From: CAYMUR01 sp964393615
GTDB taxonomy: Bacteria; Planctomycetota; Planctomycetia; Pirellulales; Pirellulaceae
DNA: 64,000 nt
Assembly: GCA_964393615.1 (NCBI GenBank)
Contig: CAYMUR010000008.1
Span: 37,160 to 101,159 of the forward strand
Reading direction: 5' to 3'
A model generated the notes under the pieces. That model was not told the origin of the DNA. It worked only from the letters and a program-made list of their open reading frames with translations, and searched no databases. Below, in pieces: positions 20,501 to 33,068 of the stretch. The position numbers were made by a program, and so were the translations under genes. Numbering within the stretch: position 1 is the first letter of the stretch; each line of letters opens with the position of its first letter.

Positions 20501-23500
20501 GGACGATCAACTCAAGTGTTGCGCCGTGCCCATCCGCACTCATCGGCCAGGGGTCCACATCGTCGTATCCAAATTCGACAATCGTGACCCCCGTCGCATC
20601 GACAAGCTCGATCGTTTCGCCACCATTACTGAGTCCCCCCGCCGAAAAAACACCTGCCACGTTAAGCCCATTGCCATAGCGCGACTCGAAAGCATTCGCA
20701 TCTCGGACGACCAGGGTTCGTTGTCCCGGCAATAAAACCGTGTTGTCAAATGTAAAATCAACCCCATTGGTAAACGAAACGTCATCGAGGTTAATGGCGT
20801 CTTCGCTGAAATTCATTAACTCGATAAATTCATAGTCATCATGATCGCTGTCTGGAACGTCTCCCAACATAGCATGCGGCAGATAGGGATTGAAATTCAG
20901 CTCGCTGACCGACAAATTAAGGGCCGATGCTGGCTGCTCGGCAATGAACAATTCTTCGGTCAAGCCACTCCATTGCTGACCCACCACCGCTCGCGCTTTG
21001 ATGAGGGTCGTCTCCGAGACATTGATCGCTGTTCCGTTGTAGCGCACTGCCGTGGACGAAATCAAATTGGAGCCTGCCGTTTGCTGGGCCGGAAGTCGTG
21101 GATCCGATCCGTCCAGCGTGTAGTAAATACTGCCAGCGTTCGCCGTCATTTCCAATTGCACGGTACCGCTAATGGGACTACCACCGGGAGTGACCATGGG
21201 GGACGCGACAAAGTTCGTGTCCAGCCAAGACAAGCGATCACTGATATAATTTTTTAGATGCTGGACGTGTTGCAGCCAGGTGGGAAAGGACAGGTTCGAC
21301 CGTTCGTGTATGTTTCTGGTCAGGATATTTTGACCAATTCTCTGTGACCACTGTGTAAAATTGCGTTGCTGCGCCTCACTCAATTCTGCGGTAAACTGGT
21401 CAATCACCTGATGGATGTGACTTTCATCCAGAACCGTTTTTCTCAAGCGATTCCAACCATCTATCCATTTTTGTTTAAAGTCCAGATCTTGAAACAACCT
21501 GGGCCACCAGGGATAGGCCGTCGGTCCGTCCTTGGGAATCAACTGCGTGTGAATATATCCCTGGGGTAGGAAACTTTGAAACTCAACCGAATTGGCCAAG
21601 GCGCCATCAAAATCCCAAACCGGGCCGGTTGTCAGCTTGCCACCTCGATCGATTGTCATATACACACTGGCACCAAATGCGTCCGTGTTAAAAGAGAACT
21701 CTTCCAGAATGTGATACTCGATCCATGCATCGACATCGATATACTTGGCATAACCAGTGATTGGATCATCAAAGTTCGATCCGAAAAGCGCGTCTTCAAA
21801 ATCGTTAAAATAGGTTTGCACCCATTCAATCTGCGGTTGGCTAAGATCTTGTTCGTCGGGATCGTGAAAAATAACACCCTGAAGTGCTCCTGCCACTCCA
21901 GCCTCAGATGAAATGCCCCGGTCACCGAACCGACGCCGATCGTCTTGCAAGACGTAGCCACCAGTTATCTCCGGCGCCGTAATTTGCGAACGCAACAATT
22001 CGTGCACGTTGACACGATCGCTTCCCTGCTTAATCTTTTCCTGCAAAATATAGATTCCCCAGTAATCGTCCGGTTCGACCTTCCCACCGTTTGTGTTCAA
22101 ATAGACTTCGACAAAGCGAAAGCGTGGCGAATAATAACCGAGTTCTTCCCAAAGACGGAACATGAGGGGGTCCCGCATTAACGTGCGGTCCATCCAAGTC
22201 GCATTCAGTACCCAATCTGATTCACTTGGCAAACCCAATAGAGACACATTGAAGTCGTCACCGTACCCGTCCCAGGTTTCAAAGGAAAACGGTTTCTTGA
22301 CATACGAAGAGGAGGCATTGCCACGAGCCCGCATACCAGCCCTGCCTATAAATTCCGGAGCATCGTTCATCGTCGCTCGTCCCGTAAGGACCGACTCACC
22401 AATCACCGCCGTCACAAGCGATGCCTGGTGTTGGCTGAGCGATCCAGGTATGGAACTTCCCAGGGAATCAATGACCATGATCGGCAAATCCGAGTGAAAC
22501 GACTGGACAATGTTATGCACGAGAATATAACTCGCCGTGATGACTTCACTCGGCCCCATTCCGCTATCATAGGCACGCGCCCGTACCACACTTGACGAAC
22601 TGACTAAAAGCGGCCCCACGTACAAAGCAGATTCCTCGTTCGGAACGCTTCCGTCCAATGTGTATCGAATCGAGGCGGTCACGGAACTGCTGCTTAAGTC
22701 GACTGACAAGTTGCCGTCTGTAGAAGAATAAACCCCATCCGCCTGGGAAAAACGAGGAGCTTCCGCCAACGCTGGAAAACCGATCAAGTTGGTCACACCA
22801 GGGGTCGGCACAGTAAAATATCCGACTTCCTCCGTCGAAAGCGTCTTGGCAATTAGTTGGGGAGCCAGCAGAAAATCGGTATCATTGGCAGCCAGGTTGA
22901 GACCGTGAATGGCCAACAGATTGTCACCAGCCACCAACACGTTCTTGTGGGTTGAAATGTCGATGGCTTCTGTAAATGGGCCAGTCGGAGGGACAAGGCC
23001 ATCACCACCAACATAAGGTAGTAGTTGATCCATCACCGCTTGTCGGTCATCCGCATCCAAAGCATCGTCAAACACAACGATCCGGCCAATGTAACCTTTA
23101 AATCTCGCAGAATTAAAATCGCCATTGTTCGGGTCCACCATATTACCGATGCGACCATTTTCCAATTGCACCATGGACCCCGAATGGTTTATCTCGTCAT
23201 GTTCCGTGGTGCTGTTATTCGATATATCTAGTGTATAAGTTGCACCATCACGGGTAACAACACTGACATAGCTTGTTCCGTTTCTCCCGCCCCCCACAGG
23301 AATGCTTGAATTGGCATCGGTACCGTTCATCCGCACAATCAACCGACCTTTGCCAGTGTTCGTGTGATGCGCCAAAGCAACATTGTGGAATTGATTTTCG
23401 ACGTCATCTCCCCAACTAAACATACTGGAACGTCCATGCACACCAATATTGAGTGGCTGCCAGACCAATGCAATGGAATAATCCCCCGTTGGCAGCTCCG

Positions 23501-24629
23501 CGTCGTCAAAAGTCAGAATATCGTCGTTACCATCAAACAGAATACCAGGCTGCCCTGTAGCAAATACATCCTGAACAAACATTGGACGACGTGATGATTG
23601 ATGTTGATTATTCCATGGGGTCGCGACTTGCCCCGTAACCGCCAACCAACTGTCGACCATCCCAGCAGAATGCGACACATTAAGTCCCGCGTCAAAATCC
23701 AACACCGCTCCTGGAAATGACGCACCGCCCTCACACCCTTTCGCATTGGAATCGAAAGCTACCATTTCTGGCGTGCAGCGACGCGCCACTTCAACGCCGT
23801 TAATATAAGCGACAAAGCCATCGTCATAGGTAATCGGTAAAACCAGTTCGGACACCTGTGACGGATCATTGATCTGAAACGGAACTCGTGCGTAAGCCGT
23901 GGTGTTTACGCCATTCATTTGCGAACGGATGTCAGTGTTGACCTGATCCGTCAAGGTCCCACTGGTATCGTAACCCACGCCAAGCCCCGTACCACTGGTC
24001 CAACCAGTCAAGCCACCGGAATTCTCAAAGGCGATTTCATCGCCACCACGCCAAGTCGTTCCATACGCCAGATCGTCTGCCTCGTCAGGTACAAGGACAT
24101 TCACCAGGTCACCCGCCTGAACGAGCGGTTTTTCCTCAAACATAAAACCAAATGAAACGTCTGCGAATTGGCTAGAATAATGACTGGCGCTGCTGCCAAA
24201 CTCCGTGGCGACTGTCGTTCCGTTGGGCTGTACCAGCGCTAAATATTCTCCACTGCCATTCAAGCGAAAATTCGTATGCAGGTTACCGTCAAAGTCGCGC
24301 TGGTCTGTCAGCACCTCGGACTTGGCCGATGCAAACACAACCAGGAATTCTTCCGGGTCAAGTGGTTCGCTGGGAAAACTCCACTTGGTGAGATTTTCCG
24401 GATCGTCGGTTAAATGCCAACCCAGTAAATCCAGTGACTGGTCACCAGCATTGAAGATCTCGATCCAGTCCTCGTGCCTTAGATCGCCATCCTCAAGCGT
24501 TCGGTCATTGATGGCCATGAACTCGGAAATAATCGGATTGGCAACCAACAGCCGTCGCTGCTCAAGAATTTCTGGACACCGCGCACGACAAGAACCTGTC
24601 GATTCATAAATCGGTCGAAATCGCCTCAT
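17550..24629 (-). CDS. Giant exported LTD/CotH/LamG/dockerin-type protein (2359 aa)
   Basis: The N-terminus carries EILEQRRLLVANP, the short motif typical of very large planctomycete surface proteins. Domains in order: lamin-tail domain (about 30-150); a beta-sandwich split at residues 284 and 555 by a LamG-like insert (about 285-550); chitobiase/HEX C-terminal-like repeat with RYTLDGSVPN (about 625-690); CotH kinase-like domain (about 700-1100, SFHSDLPIMVID and GRAGMRARGNAS); second YTLDGSDP repeat (about 1143-1200); three more LTDs (near 1237, 1407, 1556); three H-lectin-like repeats of about 95 residues (1745-2027); a proprotein-convertase P-like domain (2030-2150); four dockerin-type calcium loops (about 2166-2290, for example DFDGDGDVDVVDF); and a basic tail. 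It is likely a cell-surface or secreted scaffold. CotH kinases phosphorylate proteins, but whether this one is active is not known. Confidence 0.85.
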   Translation of the reverse strand: MRRFRPIYESTGSCRARCPEILEQRRLLVANPIISEFMAINDRTLEDGDLRHEDWIEIFNAGDQSLDLLGWHLTDDPENLTKWSFPSEPLDPEEFLVVFASAKSEVLTDQRDFDGNLHTNFRLNGSGEYLALVQPNGTTVATEFGSSASHYSSQFADVSFGFMFEEKPLVQAGDLVNVLVPDEADDLAYGTTWRGGDEIAFENSGGLTGWTSGTGLGVGYDTSGTLTDQVNTDIRSQMNGVNTTAYARVPFQINDPSQVSELVLPITYDDGFVAYINGVEVARRCTPEMVAFDSNAKGCEGGASFPGAVLDFDAGLNVSHSAGMVDSWLAVTGQVATPWNNQHQSSRRPMFVQDVFATGQPGILFDGNDDILTFDDAELPTGDYSIALVWQPLNIGVHGRSSMFSWGDDVENQFHNVALAHHTNTGKGRLIVRMNGTDANSSIPVGGGRNGTSYVSVVTRDGATYTLDISNNSTTEHDEINHSGSMVQLENGRIGNMVDPNNGDFNSARFKGYIGRIVVFDDALDADDRQAVMDQLLPYVGGDGLVPPTGPFTEAIDISTHKNVLVAGDNLLAIHGLNLAANDTDFLLAPQLIAKTLSTEEVGYFTVPTPGVTNLIGFPALAEAPRFSQADGVYSSTDGNLSVDLSSSSVTASIRYTLDGSVPNEESALYVGPLLVSSSSVVRARAYDSGMGPSEVITASYILVHNIVQSFHSDLPIMVIDSLGSSIPGSLSQHQASLVTAVIGESVLTGRATMNDAPEFIGRAGMRARGNASSSYVKKPFSFETWDGYGDDFNVSLLGLPSESDWVLNATWMDRTLMRDPLMFRLWEELGYYSPRFRFVEVYLNTNGGKVEPDDYWGIYILQEKIKQGSDRVNVHELLRSQITAPEITGGYVLQDDRRRFGDRGISSEAGVAGALQGVIFHDPDEQDLSQPQIEWVQTYFNDFEDALFGSNFDDPITGYAKYIDVDAWIEYHILEEFSFNTDAFGASVYMTIDRGGKLTTGPVWDFDGALANSVEFQSFLPQGYIHTQLIPKDGPTAYPWWPRLFQDLDFKQKWIDGWNRLRKTVLDESHIHQVIDQFTAELSEAQQRNFTQWSQRIGQNILTRNIHERSNLSFPTWLQHVQHLKNYISDRLSWLDTNFVASPMVTPGGSPISGTVQLEMTANAGSIYYTLDGSDPRLPAQQTAGSNLISSTAVRYNGTAINVSETTLIKARAVVGQQWSGLTEELFIAEQPASALNLSVSELNFNPYLPHAMLGDVPDSDHDDYEFIELMNFSEDAINLDDVSFTNGVDFTFDNTVLLPGQRTLVVRDANAFESRYGNGLNVAGVFSAGGLSNGGETIELVDATGVTIVEFGYDDVDPWPMSADGHGATLELIVPAGTPGSEYGKAYRWQASTEFGGTPGEAGNGRVGVVINEVLSHTDASVAPSDSIEILNSTNDPVDISGWFLSDSSDYFFKYQIPSETVLYPGQYVVFDESDFNPNPLNPGPNHFALSGTRGDEVWLVDPDGFGSGQWWMVDQVKIPAANKRESFGRVPDGTGRFAPLDALSLAAANSVPRVGPVVISEVNYHPENPAPVALAPHLTDNDLEYVEIYNPTNRDVDLSDWRLRGGVDFDFDPGALLGAGHYLLILSFNPESTANVARLAAFREHYRIDDAVSVVGGYTNQLSNSQDRVELQRMGEPPLTDPNLVSHVLEDQLVFDDRAPWPVAADGGGDSLHRILSDLWGPSVTSWSAGAPSPGRFGPVLTVPFTVDTQVIGETGQLTELTHVSQTVTLSQSYSNPVVLAQPASFAGADPVVVRISNVQTNQFDVRLVEPSNLNGTHGVGESVGYIVLEAGSYLLSDGTRVEVGNVATAATVGKMISPLSWETVDFVSPFKTTPVVMSQVQTLAGTTEGYLSTRQNAVSTTSFDVAMEPEEATEAAHGTQTVGFLAMEPGMGTWGGQAYEARTSGVQFTETFSALHFGQVFAKPPLFVGSMNSFHGYDNSHLRYQNLGVGSIDLKIEEDTTRDTEILHAAPESVSYLAVADEGPLVSMLTYLVDGQTKAFGFHVTEAGLVKDLDVMLELQHSNLEDLDVFLEAPDGTIVELFTDLQHGSADWISMVLDDSATESITVGSTPFSGRFQPEEVLRSFKGKAVNGHWTLHVTDDMVNGKAGSIVAATLVIEMEPVVAGNVNYDSHLDVEDIDLLFAGLGSKNPTLDLDNDGEVDHRDVEEMVFNRMAKRYGDIDLDQDVDFLDVSRLVAEFDPLGVRGIASWSRGDFDGDGDVDVVDFNRIVLHYSPTGYGAHPGSFNSRTVAVVSSAARSDDVSAPETGLESKVVFDAAPSTSGASPKSELPQSVQQTFELESTARRRRNVTHSQDE

Positions 24630-25005
24630 GACACCTGTCCAGTCAAAGAATAAACGTTCCTGTATTTATTATGTACCAGCAGGCATTTTAAGGCAAGAAA
24701 ATTAAAAGGCTGTAAACGATCAAGCATTCATACCATTTAAACGTGGCTGGCCTAAGAAACATCGCCCGGAGCCACGAAATGCTCCGTCGACAGGAATCCC
24801 TTCCTAAGCGAACCAGCTCCAGCAACCCACCGCTAGGTGCTCACTGTCGACTTGACCCCGAACGATCGCAGGGCACAGCATGTCGTCGTGATTTGCCTGC
24901 TGGACTGAAAAGAGAGCCCCAGGCCATTGGGGCGTTGGTTTTTGGCACAGCAACAACCACCTCAGTGTTCATGCCTGTACGACAATGGCTGTCTCATGAG
25001 ACCCT
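24630..25005. other. Intergenic region with a terminator-like hairpin
   Basis: About 375 bases between two minus-strand genes. Apart from the hairpin at 24916-24933, nothing was recognised. Confidence 0.45.
24916..24933 (-). terminator. Rho-independent terminator-like hairpin
   Basis: GCCCCA and TGGGGC form a 6-bp GC-rich stem with a six-base loop. On the minus strand it is followed by TCTCTTTT and lies about 70 bases past the stop of the tandem hydrolase. On the plus strand it is followed by GTTGGTTTTT, so it could work both ways. Confidence 0.45.
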
Positions 25006-27324
25006 CTACTTGTCGGTTCGTGGTGGCCAATCCAAATGCTTGTGAAGAAAATCAAATGTGCCTTTACCATGAATGGTATGCCCGCCCACAAACCACTCGA
25101 TTTCCGTCCGATCCGCAATTCCCAGTTTGGCGGCATACAAGTGCCGGATTTTTGAATACTCGTAGGCTACGGTCCAGTCGCCGGCTACGCCGTCGAAATG
25201 CCCCCTCTCTACCATGAATGGTCGAGGCGCAATGAGTGCTGCCATCTCGGCATAATTAAAGGTGCTTCCCAAGTCGTATTCAAAGATCTCATATTCGCCT
25301 TTATTGCTATAGCTGTAAGGATTACGGGTAGAAGCATTTTTATCGACCCACTCGTTGAAATCTGCCGAACAGATCGACAGGCAGTAATCCGTCACCAGCG
25401 CAGGAACCCGCATCGCTGTTTTACCACCATAGGAAAGTCCATAAAATGCAATGCGGTCGGCGTCCACAAATTCTAACGTCTTCAGCCAGTCAACCATCTG
25501 TTGATGTTGCGGCGTGATAACGGAAAAAAGCGTCTTCTTGAGCGGATTGGCCTTTCGCTGTAGCGTCCGGAACCGATCCTTGAAAATGAACAAATTTTGC
25601 GGTGCAAAAGTGATAAATCCGCGTTCAGCCAAGCTCGCTGCAAACGCCTTGTAGTAATGATATTTATCGCCAAACGGAAGACCGTTTCGATCGATCACGT
25701 GCAACGGGCGGCCCTCCAGCCCATGTTGACAAACAACGACTGGACGTTTTTCTCCCGATTGCAGATCAGTCGGCACCAGTAATAAACCATAAGCAATGAC
25801 ATCTGGAAAAACATCCATCACAACTTCGTAGCCCGTCCATGCATCCGTTTTTCGAAATTCACGCGCACGTACGTTCGCAGAAAGCAAATCATCTGGTAAT
25901 CGCCCGATCACTTCGTCATAAAAATAATCCCTGACTGAGTCCGCCGATTTCACGTAGGCTGCTAACGACTCCACATCAAAGCGCTTCATCGTATTCGCCT
26001 GGCGCACATAGTGACTTTCTCGCAGCAAGTTTTGCGAGTGGCGATCGAGTTCATGTACCTGCTGTGCATGACGTGGACGCGGGTCAAATTCCCCCAACGT
26101 ACTTTCTGGTTTTTTCCCATTGGGCCGCAACTCCATGGCGCCATGCATTGCCTTACAAAATGACTCCAATGCCTGCTGACTACCGTAGGGCCCTTGCCCG
26201 TCTTTGCTGACAACGAGCTCTATATTTGCTGACAGTTTGCCACTGGCAAACATTCGATCGACCCGATCGACTTCCTGCCGTACCTCGGACAACAAGGGGG
26301 ACACAATTTGTGCCGGGGCTCCCCGACCACCCGGTATGTTCGCCGTGGGGCCGGCAGCAGCTTCCACGATCAAGGGACGAGGTGCTACCAAGGTCGCCAA
26401 TTCCGCATCACCAAACTGCTCCAACAACCCAAATACGTTGCGATCAATTGGTTCTTGCCAGATATTTTCGCGGGGGCAGAAATAACCGCTCACACATGCC
26501 GTGTCAATTCGCGGATCAAGCGCGGCCGCGTAGAGACTAATCAAGCCACCTTCGCCCCATCCAATCACCCCAATATTGGCCGCATTGCCCTGTTGTCGTG
26601 AAGCCCAGTCTACGACCGCGAGAACTTTTTGAACTTCGTAAGCAATCAACCCACGCCCAAGTTCAAAAGCACTACGGTAGATCCATTCTCGATTCGTTAA
26701 TTTTGGCATGTAGTCTTCACGGTTTATCAACAGTGGCACAATCACGCGGCAACCGTTTTCGACCAACCGGCGGGCAAATTGCGATTGGGAATCCACCCCC
26801 GGAATCAGGCCAGCAAGTTGCTCAGGCAACGTCGTACAATCCGGTATTGCAATCACCGTCGCCACGGGTTGGGTATTGCTAGGCTCTAATAACAAACCAC
26901 GTCCCGTCACATCACCGAAGGCCTGCCAGGAAACAGGAAATATTTCATAATTGCCACCATGGCCCACGCTACCAGACTGAGAGACTGGCAATAATAGTCT
27001 GGGCTCCACGTCCTGAACACGCTTGTCCCGCACACCAAGAATGTGAGCCAGCCATTGGCGGTTGGCTGTAATGGACTGTTTATAATTAGCGATTGATGAA
27101 AAGTCACGTTGCCAGTGTGCTTCTCTGTGATGGACTGACTGTTCCAGCTTGCGCAACAAAAAACGATCCACACCCGCCACTAAATCGGAAGCAATATCAC
27201 CTGTCATTTCCAGTGGGCTTGCATCACACACTCGCTCCATGGACACGGTCTGCGCCAAAAGCCCCGCTTGCAGCAAAAGACAAACCATACACGAACTGAC
27301 AAACGCCCGCTGCAACAAAAACAT
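25006..27324 (-). CDS. Exported tandem alpha/beta-hydrolase (dienelactone hydrolase/acetyl-esterase-like), first half degenerate
   Basis: The ATG at 27324 is preferred over 27363 because AAGGA lies seven bases upstream and a signal peptide follows directly (residues 2-25). The 772-residue protein holds two alpha/beta-hydrolase folds. The first (about 110-400) has IGVIGWGEGGLISLYAA at the nucleophile elbow, where Gly257 replaces the catalytic serine of G-x-S-x-G. The second (about 450-770) has IAFYGLSYGGKTAM with Ser631 in an intact elbow, VERGHFDGVAGD with a candidate Asp and GGHTIHGKGTF with a candidate His. Such proteins are annotated as acetylxylan esterase or dienelactone hydrolase-like; deacylation of a polysaccharide is a reasonable guess. 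The first half may be a pseudoenzyme with a structural or binding role. Confidence 0.82.
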   Translation of the reverse strand: MFLLQRAFVSSCMVCLLLQAGLLAQTVSMERVCDASPLEMTGDIASDLVAGVDRFLLRKLEQSVHHREAHWQRDFSSIANYKQSITANRQWLAHILGVRDKRVQDVEPRLLLPVSQSGSVGHGGNYEIFPVSWQAFGDVTGRGLLLEPSNTQPVATVIAIPDCTTLPEQLAGLIPGVDSQSQFARRLVENGCRVIVPLLINREDYMPKLTNREWIYRSAFELGRGLIAYEVQKVLAVVDWASRQQGNAANIGVIGWGEGGLISLYAAALDPRIDTACVSGYFCPRENIWQEPIDRNVFGLLEQFGDAELATLVAPRPLIVEAAAGPTANIPGGRGAPAQIVSPLLSEVRQEVDRVDRMFASGKLSANIELVVSKDGQGPYGSQQALESFCKAMHGAMELRPNGKKPESTLGEFDPRPRHAQQVHELDRHSQNLLRESHYVRQANTMKRFDVESLAAYVKSADSVRDYFYDEVIGRLPDDLLSANVRAREFRKTDAWTGYEVVMDVFPDVIAYGLLLVPTDLQSGEKRPVVVCQHGLEGRPLHVIDRNGLPFGDKYHYYKAFAASLAERGFITFAPQNLFIFKDRFRTLQRKANPLKKTLFSVITPQHQQMVDWLKTLEFVDADRIAFYGLSYGGKTAMRVPALVTDYCLSICSADFNEWVDKNASTRNPYSYSNKGEYEIFEYDLGSTFNYAEMAALIAPRPFMVERGHFDGVAGDWTVAYEYSKIRHLYAAKLGIADRTEIEWFVGGHTIHGKGTFDFLHKHLDWPPRTDK

Positions 27325-27851
27325 AAACTTATCCTTTGCAATAAAAATTTTCCTTGGAAACACATGCTTACGTCGACCAATTTACAGACCTGATGCCACT
27401 GGCCGTACGTGTGGCAACTGACGTCAATTATTTATTTTTTCATCATTTTTTCCAGACTCGCTACAGTGATCTGCAGGTCCTGCACCCTAACGAACATCGA
27501 CGAACCCTTTCTTGCCTGAAAAACCATGCATTTTCCTGGAGAAGATTCTGGACGACCAAGCGGCCACTGGCAAATGCACGTGTGCAAGAAAGGTATAACC
27601 AAAATTCTGTTCCGGCGGTCGCGTTGGCCCCTGAAGGTTCTTCAATATCACGCGAGAACGACTTTCTATAACATGGTCATTTCGATCCCATTGCGATATG
27701 TTACCGATCTCGAGTACAAGACGAGCGACTAACACTTCATGTCCTGGGATTGTATAATATTCATCACCGGAAACCATCCGCGACGCATGCCAAAGTTATC
27801 GTTTTCTTGTAAGTCACGCTCACTGCCTCCCATATCACTTCTCCCACATCA
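27325..27851. other. Divergent intergenic region
   Basis: It contains the upstream sequences of the minus-strand hydrolase and the plus-strand DUF1549/DUF1553 gene. Several short open frames overlap on both strands, none with family features. Confidence 0.45.
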
Positions 27852-31037
<3,186 letters not shown>

Positions 31038-31048
31038 TATCGCACCAA

Positions 31049-31068
31049 ATGGCAAACCGTTTTGCCAT
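31049..31068. other. Stem-loop between the DUF1553 and DUF1501 genes
   Basis: ATGGCAAA and TTTGCCAT form a perfect 8-bp stem with a CCGT loop in the 48-base spacer. There is no T-tract, so read-through is likely; it may mark mRNA processing or partial attenuation. Confidence 0.5.
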
Positions 31069-31085
31069 CCTGATCGGAGCTTTCT

Positions 31086-32549
31086 ATGAACCCGCTTCAC
31101 GAACACAATCTCAATCTGACACGGCGACATTTTCTTCACAACGCGGCCAAGCCATTGGGCGCAGCTGCCCTCGCCAAATTAATAGATCCTGCCACTAACC
31201 ATTCCACCTGGGCCGCCACCAGACAGGACAACTCCACGCTGGCTGGCCTGCCACATTTTGCACCCCGGGCAAAACGCGTCATCTATTTGTTCATGTGCGG
31301 AGGTCCGTCCCATATTGACACCTTCGATTTCCACCCCAAGGTACGGGAATTACATGGCCAGGAACTACCCGCATCGGTCCGAATGGGTCAGCGAATCACC
31401 GGGATGACATCTGGCCAAAAATCGTTTCCTGTGGTCGCACCCATGTTTCAATTCAAACGCTACGGTGAACATGGAACGTATGTCAGTGAACTTTTACCAC
31501 ACATCGCAGGAATTGCCGACGACATCACAATCATCAAATCGCTGCACACCGAAGCCATCAATCATGACCCGGCAATCACTTATATCAACACCGGTGTCCA
31601 ACAACCGGGCAAACCAAGCCTGGGCGCCTGGCTCAGTTATGGACTTGGCAGTCCCAATCAAAATCTGCCCGCTTACATTGTCATGATCTCGGCTGGTAAT
31701 GGGCAACAACAAGCGTTGTACGCACGGCTCTGGGGCAGTGGTTTTCTACCCGCAAAGCATCAAGGCGTGAATTTCCGCAGCGGCAACTCTCCCGTGTTAT
31801 ACCTAAACAATCCTGACGGTGTCGATCGTGACATGAGACGCCGGATGCTCAACCGAATTGCCAAAATCAATCATGAACAATTCGACGAATTCGGCGATCC
31901 GGAAACAAAAGCACGCATCGCGCAGTACGAAATGGCCTTTCGCATGCAAACTTCCGTACCTGACTTAATGGATCTTTCCGACGAAACTGAATCCACTCTA
32001 GATTCTTATGGACCCGCTGCCCGGCAGCCCGGCCAATTCGCACGTAATTGCATTATCGCGCGGCGGCTAGCAGAACGCGGAGTACCGTACATCCAACTTT
32101 TCCACCGTGGCTGGGATCAACATGGCACGTTACCAAAACTAATCCGTGGCCAGTGTAAGGACATTGACCAACCAGCGGCCGCACTCATCAAGGATCTTAA
32201 GCAACGTGGCATGCTGGACGACACACTGGTCGTTTGGGGTGGTGAATTTGGTCGCACCATTTATTCGCAAGGCAAGCTAACAAAAGACAATCATGGCAGG
32301 GACCACCATGGACGCTGCTTCACGATGTGGATGGCCGGGGCGGGCATCCGACCAGGGACCGAATACGGAAAAACAGACGACCACTCCTACAACATTCTTG
32401 AAAACCCGGTCCACATCCGCGACATGAACGCCACAGTCCTCAACCAACTCGGTATAGACCACGATCGTCTTACGTTCCGTTTTCAGGGACTGAACCAACG
32501 GCCGACTGGTGTAGAACCGGCACACGTGGTGCAAGACATCCTTGTTTAA
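31086..32549 (+). CDS. DUF1501 family protein, Tat-exported
   Basis: The ATG at 31086 begins a twin-arginine-like signal (LTRRHFLHNAAKPLGAAALA). The 487-residue protein has YLFMCGGPSHIDTFDFHPK, SELLPHIAGIADDITIIKSLHTEAINHDPA and WGGEFGRTIYSQ, the defining blocks of DUF1501, which share the alkaline phosphatase/sulfatase fold. The metal-binding pattern and the HDP motif are kept. It is the usual partner of the DUF1549/DUF1553 protein upstream, 48 bases away, and the two probably form one transcript. The reaction is unknown; the fold suggests a hydrolase acting on phosphate or sulfate esters. Confidence 0.93.
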   Translation: MNPLHEHNLNLTRRHFLHNAAKPLGAAALAKLIDPATNHSTWAATRQDNSTLAGLPHFAPRAKRVIYLFMCGGPSHIDTFDFHPKVRELHGQELPASVRMGQRITGMTSGQKSFPVVAPMFQFKRYGEHGTYVSELLPHIAGIADDITIIKSLHTEAINHDPAITYINTGVQQPGKPSLGAWLSYGLGSPNQNLPAYIVMISAGNGQQQALYARLWGSGFLPAKHQGVNFRSGNSPVLYLNNPDGVDRDMRRRMLNRIAKINHEQFDEFGDPETKARIAQYEMAFRMQTSVPDLMDLSDETESTLDSYGPAARQPGQFARNCIIARRLAERGVPYIQLFHRGWDQHGTLPKLIRGQCKDIDQPAAALIKDLKQRGMLDDTLVVWGGEFGRTIYSQGKLTKDNHGRDHHGRCFTMWMAGAGIRPGTEYGKTDDHSYNILENPVHIRDMNATVLNQLGIDHDRLTFRFQGLNQRPTGVEPAHVVQDILV

Positions 32550-33068
32550 ATCAACATTACATGGACTTCGTATGCAAACAACGGTCCCAGGAAAACCCCA
32601 GGTGCTACTTCCTGGCAAACACGTTGTGTAGGCGACTGCCGCAGGACATCTTTTTGGACACGCTGGTGCGGTATTAAATCAGAGTAACGCGCTGTGCCCT
32701 ATCACTACCAGACATTGTGATCAGTATAGGAAAATACCATTTCTCGAAATAAAAATACAACAAGCCTGAATGCCATCCTGTGACTGCGGACAAAGCGCAT
32801 CGCAACAATCCACTTCACACCCTATGCTCGGCATACGAGAACCGGATCGTCGGATTTTGACACATCCGACAACTCTCTACCAGAGACATGACTAACCACT
32901 CTATTTAAATCATCCCCTGTTCGGCGCGGACAAAATATTCACGGCAACAACCTAGGTGCTGAAACACTCAAAACCTGTTGCCGCTCCAAGGACAATGCCT
33001 GCCGGACTCATTTCCCATTTCCCACCGTAGCAAATAAAACCGCCACTCTTCTGTTGACGTGGTACCCG
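32550..33068. other. Convergent intergenic region
   Basis: About 520 bases between the DUF1501 stop and the minus-strand oxidoreductase stop. A 7-bp inverted repeat CCAGGAA/TTCCTGG near 32587-32615 lies 38 bases after the DUF1501 stop but lacks a T-tract. No gene was recognised. Confidence 0.45.

Noticed and set aside
24205..24609. 134-codon open frame on the plus strand inside the giant protein gene
   Set aside because: Antisense shadow, Ser/Arg-rich, over the lamin-tail domain of a well-supported gene.
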